Assembly (NCBI RefSeq): GCF_946221515.1
Contig: NZ_CAMJVK010000020.1
Location: forward strand, 1 to 26,672
Direction of reading: 5' to 3'
Length of the DNA stretch: 26,672 nucleotides
DNA from: an uncultured Fenollaria sp.
GTDB taxonomy: Bacteria > Bacillota > Clostridia > Tissierellales > Peptoniphilaceae
Shown here: one piece after another, positions 23,629 through 26,672 of the stretch
Layout of the letters: each line of letters starts with the position of its first letter
Numbering within the stretch: the stretch's first letter is position 1
Notes under the pieces: generated by a model
Databases searched by the model: none
Seen by the model: only the letters and a program-made list of their open reading frames with translations
What the model was told of the DNA's origin: nothing
Position numbers and translations under genes: made by a program

Positions 23629-24762
23629 ATGATTTATTTAGATAATTGTGCAACAACAAAAGTATATAAAGAGGCGATGGACGCGGCGCTTCATGCGTTT
23701 GAAGAAGCTTATGCGAATCCATCGAGCATACATAAGGCAGGCTTTTTACTAAGGAATGACTTTGAAGAGGCGAGGAGCGTCATCAAAAAATTTCTAAATA
23801 TAAAGTCTGGCGAAATCATTTTTACGTCTTGTGCGAGTGAGGCGAACAACATTATTGTAAATTCGATTAAGGATATAAAGAAAAAGAAAATTTTGACGAC
23901 GGCGGTCGAGCATCAAGCGATGAACAAGCCTATTGACAATCTAGTGGCCCATGGCTTTGAAGTGACAAAAATTCATCCGAAGGACGGACAAATCACTTTA
24001 GATGATGTTCTAGCAAATCTTGATGATGGCTTTGGCTTTGTTTCACTTATGCATGTCAACAACGAAGTAGGCAGCATCATAGACGTAGAAGGCATTTCTC
24101 GTGAAGTAAAGAAACTTTACCCAGATATAATTTTTGCGACTGATGCGGTTCAAGCCTTCGGCAAGCTTCGTATTGACCTAGGCGAAGGCAATATCGATTT
24201 TCTTTCGATGTCGGGCCACAAGGTTCACGTGCCTAAGGGCATTGGCTGTTTATACGCACGCGATGTTAATTTAGTTAAGCCGCTTATCTATGGCGGCGAG
24301 CAAGAATTTTCTCTAAGAGCAGGTACTGAAAATGTTCCGGGTGTTTTAGCTCTTGCTGAAGCGGTTAAAATTTTGGATGAAAATCTTGAAAACAATTTTG
24401 CTTACGTAAATGATTTAAAGAATAAAATGATAGAGAGCCTAAAGGAGCTTGACGGCGTTCACCTTCATTCAGAGGGCGAGGGCTATTCGCCATATGTTTT
24501 GTCGGTAGCTTTTGATAATATCAAGGCCGAGGTCTTGGTACACATCTTAGAGCAAGATGAGGTCTATATATCAACATCTTCTGCTTGCTCATCTAAGCAA
24601 AAAAAGCACAGAAGGGTACTTGAGGGCTATGGTTACAGTGAAAAAGAGGCTGAAGAGACGGTAAGAATTTCATTTTCTGAGATGAACACTGAAGAAGAGG
24701 TCTTAAAGGCGGCGGAACTCATTAAAAAAGCGGTTAAATTTATTAGGAGTGTAAAAAAATGA
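23629..24762 (+). CDS. Cysteine desulfurase (NifS/IscS family)
   Basis: 377 aa, class V PLP-dependent aminotransferase fold. It takes sulfur from L-cysteine as an enzyme-bound persulfide and releases alanine. It begins with the family's MIYLDNCATTK; PLP Lys198 lies in SGHKVHVPKG and catalytic Cys320 in STSSACSSKQ. ATG at 23629 has TGAGG three bases upstream; an in-frame upstream extension covers the promoter and terminator and is not real. The stop overlaps the thiI start (ATGA), as in the Bacillus nifZ-thiI pair, so it most likely supplies sulfur to ThiI rather than to general iron-sulfur cluster assembly. Confidence 0.93.
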   Translation: MIYLDNCATTKVYKEAMDAALHAFEEAYANPSSIHKAGFLLRNDFEEARSVIKKFLNIKSGEIIFTSCASEANNIIVNSIKDIKKKKILTTAVEHQAMNKPIDNLVAHGFEVTKIHPKDGQITLDDVLANLDDGFGFVSLMHVNNEVGSIIDVEGISREVKKLYPDIIFATDAVQAFGKLRIDLGEGNIDFLSMSGHKVHVPKGIGCLYARDVNLVKPLIYGGEQEFSLRAGTENVPGVLALAEAVKILDENLENNFAYVNDLKNKMIESLKELDGVHLHSEGEGYSPYVLSVAFDNIKAEVLVHILEQDEVYISTSSACSSKQKKHRRVLEGYGYSEKEAEETVRISFSEMNTEEEVLKAAELIKKAVKFIRSVKK

Positions 24763-25916
24763 TGACGGATAAAGTATATTTGATAATCAGTGAGGGCGAG
24801 ATGCACCTAAAGGGCGGCAACAGAAGGTATTTCGAGCAAAAACTTATCTCAAACATCGATAAGAACATGAAGGACATCGGCTACGACAGCCTTTATAATG
24901 ATATCGGCAAGATAATTATAGAAGTGGACGAAGCAAAATCTGAAAAAGCAATTGAAGCCTTAAAAAAAGTCTTCGGCATAGTTTGGATCAGAAAGGCTTA
25001 TAGATGCGAAAAAGATATCGAAGTGATCAGGCGCCTCGCTATTGACCTAGTGAAGGAAAAGGATTTAAAAGGCACTTTCAAGGCGGCATCGACAAGGGCA
25101 GACAAGAAGTTCCCGCTTAATTCTATGGAGCTATCAAGGGATATAGGAGCTGCCATACTCACAAATACGGACGGACTAAAAGTTGATGTGCATACGCCTG
25201 AACATGAGGTTTACGTTGACATAAGGAAATTTGCCTACGTTTCAGTAGAAAAGCACAAGGCGCTTGGCGGCATGCCAAAGGCGACTAACGGCAAGGCGCT
25301 TTGCCTACTATCTGGCGGCATAGACAGTCCAGTCGCTCTATATATGATGGCGAAGCGCGGCGTTAAGGTAGATGCGATACATTTCCACTCATACCCATTT
25401 ACCTCGCTTCAAGCGCTTGAGAAGGTTAAAGGCCTTAGAGACATAGTCGCTGCCTACACTGGTGACATCAAGCTATATTCATATAACATGCTTGACGCTT
25501 ACACAGCCATCAATCAAAATATGAACGTTTCCTACACAACAGTAGTTTCAAGAAGAATAATGATGCGCGTTGCGAAGAAGCTTGCTCATGATAAAGGCTA
25601 CGACGCCATCATTACAGGGGAAAATATTGGTCAAGTCGCATCTCAGACAATGTATGGCATTAAAGCGATAGAAGACGCGACAGACATGGTCATCTTTAGA
25701 CCGCTCATAGCCTTTGATAAGCTTGATATCATTGACATAGCGAAAAAGATAGGCACTTACGAAAAATCGATAGAGCCATTTGATGACTGCTGCTCAGTAT
25801 TTTCGCCCGACCATCCACAAACGAGACCGCTCATCGCTGATGTTAAATGCGAAGAAGAAAAGGTAGATATAGACGCAATTGTAAAAGATATTTATAAAAA
25901 AGGAGAATTACTATGA
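24759..25916 (+). CDS. thiI: tRNA 4-thiouridine sulfurtransferase
   Basis: 385 aa: an N-terminal ferredoxin-like/THUMP region (about 1-165) that binds tRNA, then a PP-loop ATP pyrophosphatase domain with SGGIDSP at 185-191. It activates U8 of tRNA by adenylation and transfers sulfur from the partner cysteine desulfurase to make 4-thiouridine. The rhodanese domain of E. coli ThiI is absent, as usual in Firmicutes; a Cys pair (DDCCSVFSP) lies near the C-terminus. Two ATGs start the frame (24759, 24762); the first has AGGAG nine bases upstream. It overlaps both neighbours by four bases (ATGA). Confidence 0.96.
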   Translation: MMTDKVYLIISEGEMHLKGGNRRYFEQKLISNIDKNMKDIGYDSLYNDIGKIIIEVDEAKSEKAIEALKKVFGIVWIRKAYRCEKDIEVIRRLAIDLVKEKDLKGTFKAASTRADKKFPLNSMELSRDIGAAILTNTDGLKVDVHTPEHEVYVDIRKFAYVSVEKHKALGGMPKATNGKALCLLSGGIDSPVALYMMAKRGVKVDAIHFHSYPFTSLQALEKVKGLRDIVAAYTGDIKLYSYNMLDAYTAINQNMNVSYTTVVSRRIMMRVAKKLAHDKGYDAIITGENIGQVASQTMYGIKAIEDATDMVIFRPLIAFDKLDIIDIAKKIGTYEKSIEPFDDCCSVFSPDHPQTRPLIADVKCEEEKVDIDAIVKDIYKKGELL

Positions 25917-26672
25917 AGATAAGTTTTTTAGGCGCGGCACAAGAAGTAACCGGCTCCAACTATTTGCTTGAAGCCTGTGGCAAGAAGATAGTCATAGACT
26001 GCGGCATGTTTCAAGGCAGCAATGACCTTGAAGAGCTGAACAAAAGGCCATTTGATTACAATGTAAGGGACATTGACAAAGTTTTAATCACTCACGCACA
26101 CATCGACCACATAGGAAGGCTACCGAAGATGGTCAAGGACGGCTACGACGGCGAAGTCATCATGACTAAGGCGACTATGGACCTAGCTCCAGTCATGCTC
26201 TACGACTCGGCAAAGATTGGTATGCAAGACGCTGAGACTGAGACTAAGAAGAATCTTCGTCAAGGCCTTGACCCAGTTGAGCCTCTTTACACAGACGTAG
26301 ACGTTGATGATACTCTTAAGCTTTTAAGGGGCTATGCTTATGGTGAAGAGATAGAACTTTTTGATGGGATCAAAATCATCTTTAGAGATGCAGGTCATAT
26401 ACTTGGCTCAGCCATTTTGGAAATTTACATAAATGAAGATGGCAAAGAGACTAAACTTGTATTTTCTGGCGACCTTGGTATGCCGGACAGGCCTCTACTA
26501 AAGGATCCGACTTTCATCAAGGACGCTGACTATGTCATCATGGAGTCAACTTATGGCAATCGCAATCACGAGAAAATCACGGACAGCACTCAAAAGCTTA
26601 TTGAGATCATAGATAAGACTGTTGCTAGAGGCGGAACCGTTCTAATACCAAGCTTTGCAGTTGGTAGGAGCC
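25913..26672 (+). CDS. Metallo-beta-lactamase-fold, beta-CASP RNA nuclease-like protein (5' part)
   Basis: The first 253 codons of a gene cut by the window end. It has the metal site THAHIDHIGR (His61, His63, Asp65, His66), His162 in DAGHILGSA and Asp187 in FSGDLGMP, then ESTYGNR, which opens the beta-CASP domain. The start MKISFLGAAQEVTGSNYLLE and DCGMFQG are typical of the YSH1/CPSF-like RNA-processing exonuclease family in bacteria. The exact RNA role in Firmicutes is not established. AGGAG lies seven bases before the ATG, which overlaps the thiI stop, so it is translated with thiI. Confidence 0.93.
   Translation, partial: MKISFLGAAQEVTGSNYLLEACGKKIVIDCGMFQGSNDLEELNKRPFDYNVRDIDKVLITHAHIDHIGRLPKMVKDGYDGEVIMTKATMDLAPVMLYDSAKIGMQDAETETKKNLRQGLDPVEPLYTDVDVDDTLKLLRGYAYGEEIELFDGIKIIFRDAGHILGSAILEIYINEDGKETKLVFSGDLGMPDRPLLKDPTFIKDADYVIMESTYGNRNHEKITDSTQKLIEIIDKTVARGGTVLIPSFAVGRS

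Overview
The window looks like chromosomal DNA of a low-GC, Gram-positive, amino-acid-fermenting anaerobe. The evidence is strong AAGGAGG-type ribosome binding sites, TTGACA/TATAAT-type promoters, intrinsic terminators, a long-form hibernation factor, a long-form (679 aa) urocanase and a nifS-like/thiI gene pair. Protein sequence style suggests Tissierellia/Peptoniphilaceae (Peptoniphilus or Fenollaria type). That placement is inference; no rRNA or marker gene is present to prove it.

Layout. 1-2293: the 3' end of a ribosome hibernation factor gene, then an S9-family serine peptidase. 2306-3119 (minus strand): a ClbS/DfsB-family gene and an N-terminal Bro-N remnant. 3270-3953: a TRIC-type membrane channel. 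3954-4330: a gene-free stretch with seven DnaA-box-like motifs in one orientation, next to AT-rich DNA. 4331-5872: a secreted protein with copper-amine-oxidase-N-type repeats. 5935-6555 (minus): a DUF3841 protein. 6608-12236: a histidine utilisation operon made of a strong promoter, a 17-codon leader ORF, an intrinsic terminator, hutH, hutU, hutI and a LuxR/NarL-type regulator. 12237-13050: a long, repeat-rich gene-free region ending in a strong promoter and a possibly structured 5' leader. 13051-18517: a five-gene peptide ABC importer operon (binding lipoprotein, two permeases, two ATPases). 18518-18909: a second copy of a repeated 3' element, and terminators. 18910-19818 (minus): a LysR regulator, divergent from a two-gene ABC exporter pair (19998-23544). 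23629-end: cysteine desulfurase, thiI and the start of a beta-CASP metallo-beta-lactamase-fold nuclease, in overlapping order.

How the genes fit together. The peptide importer would bring in oligopeptides, and hutH/hutU/hutI would convert histidine through urocanate and imidazolonepropionate to N-formimino-glutamate. The enzyme for the last step (HutG or FtcD type) is not in the window. The cysteine desulfurase and ThiI form the usual sulfur relay for 4-thiouridine in tRNA.

Most worth a second look: (1) the hut leader ORF, whose stop codon sits one base before an intrinsic terminator; (2) a roughly 275-bp element present twice, each time between the end of an operon and its terminator, with four sequence blocks in the same order; (3) the 168-nt leader of the peptide importer operon, which has mutually exclusive pairings; (4) the DnaA-box cluster away from dnaA. 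All coordinates, motifs and pairings were read by eye. No database search, folding program or statistics was run.
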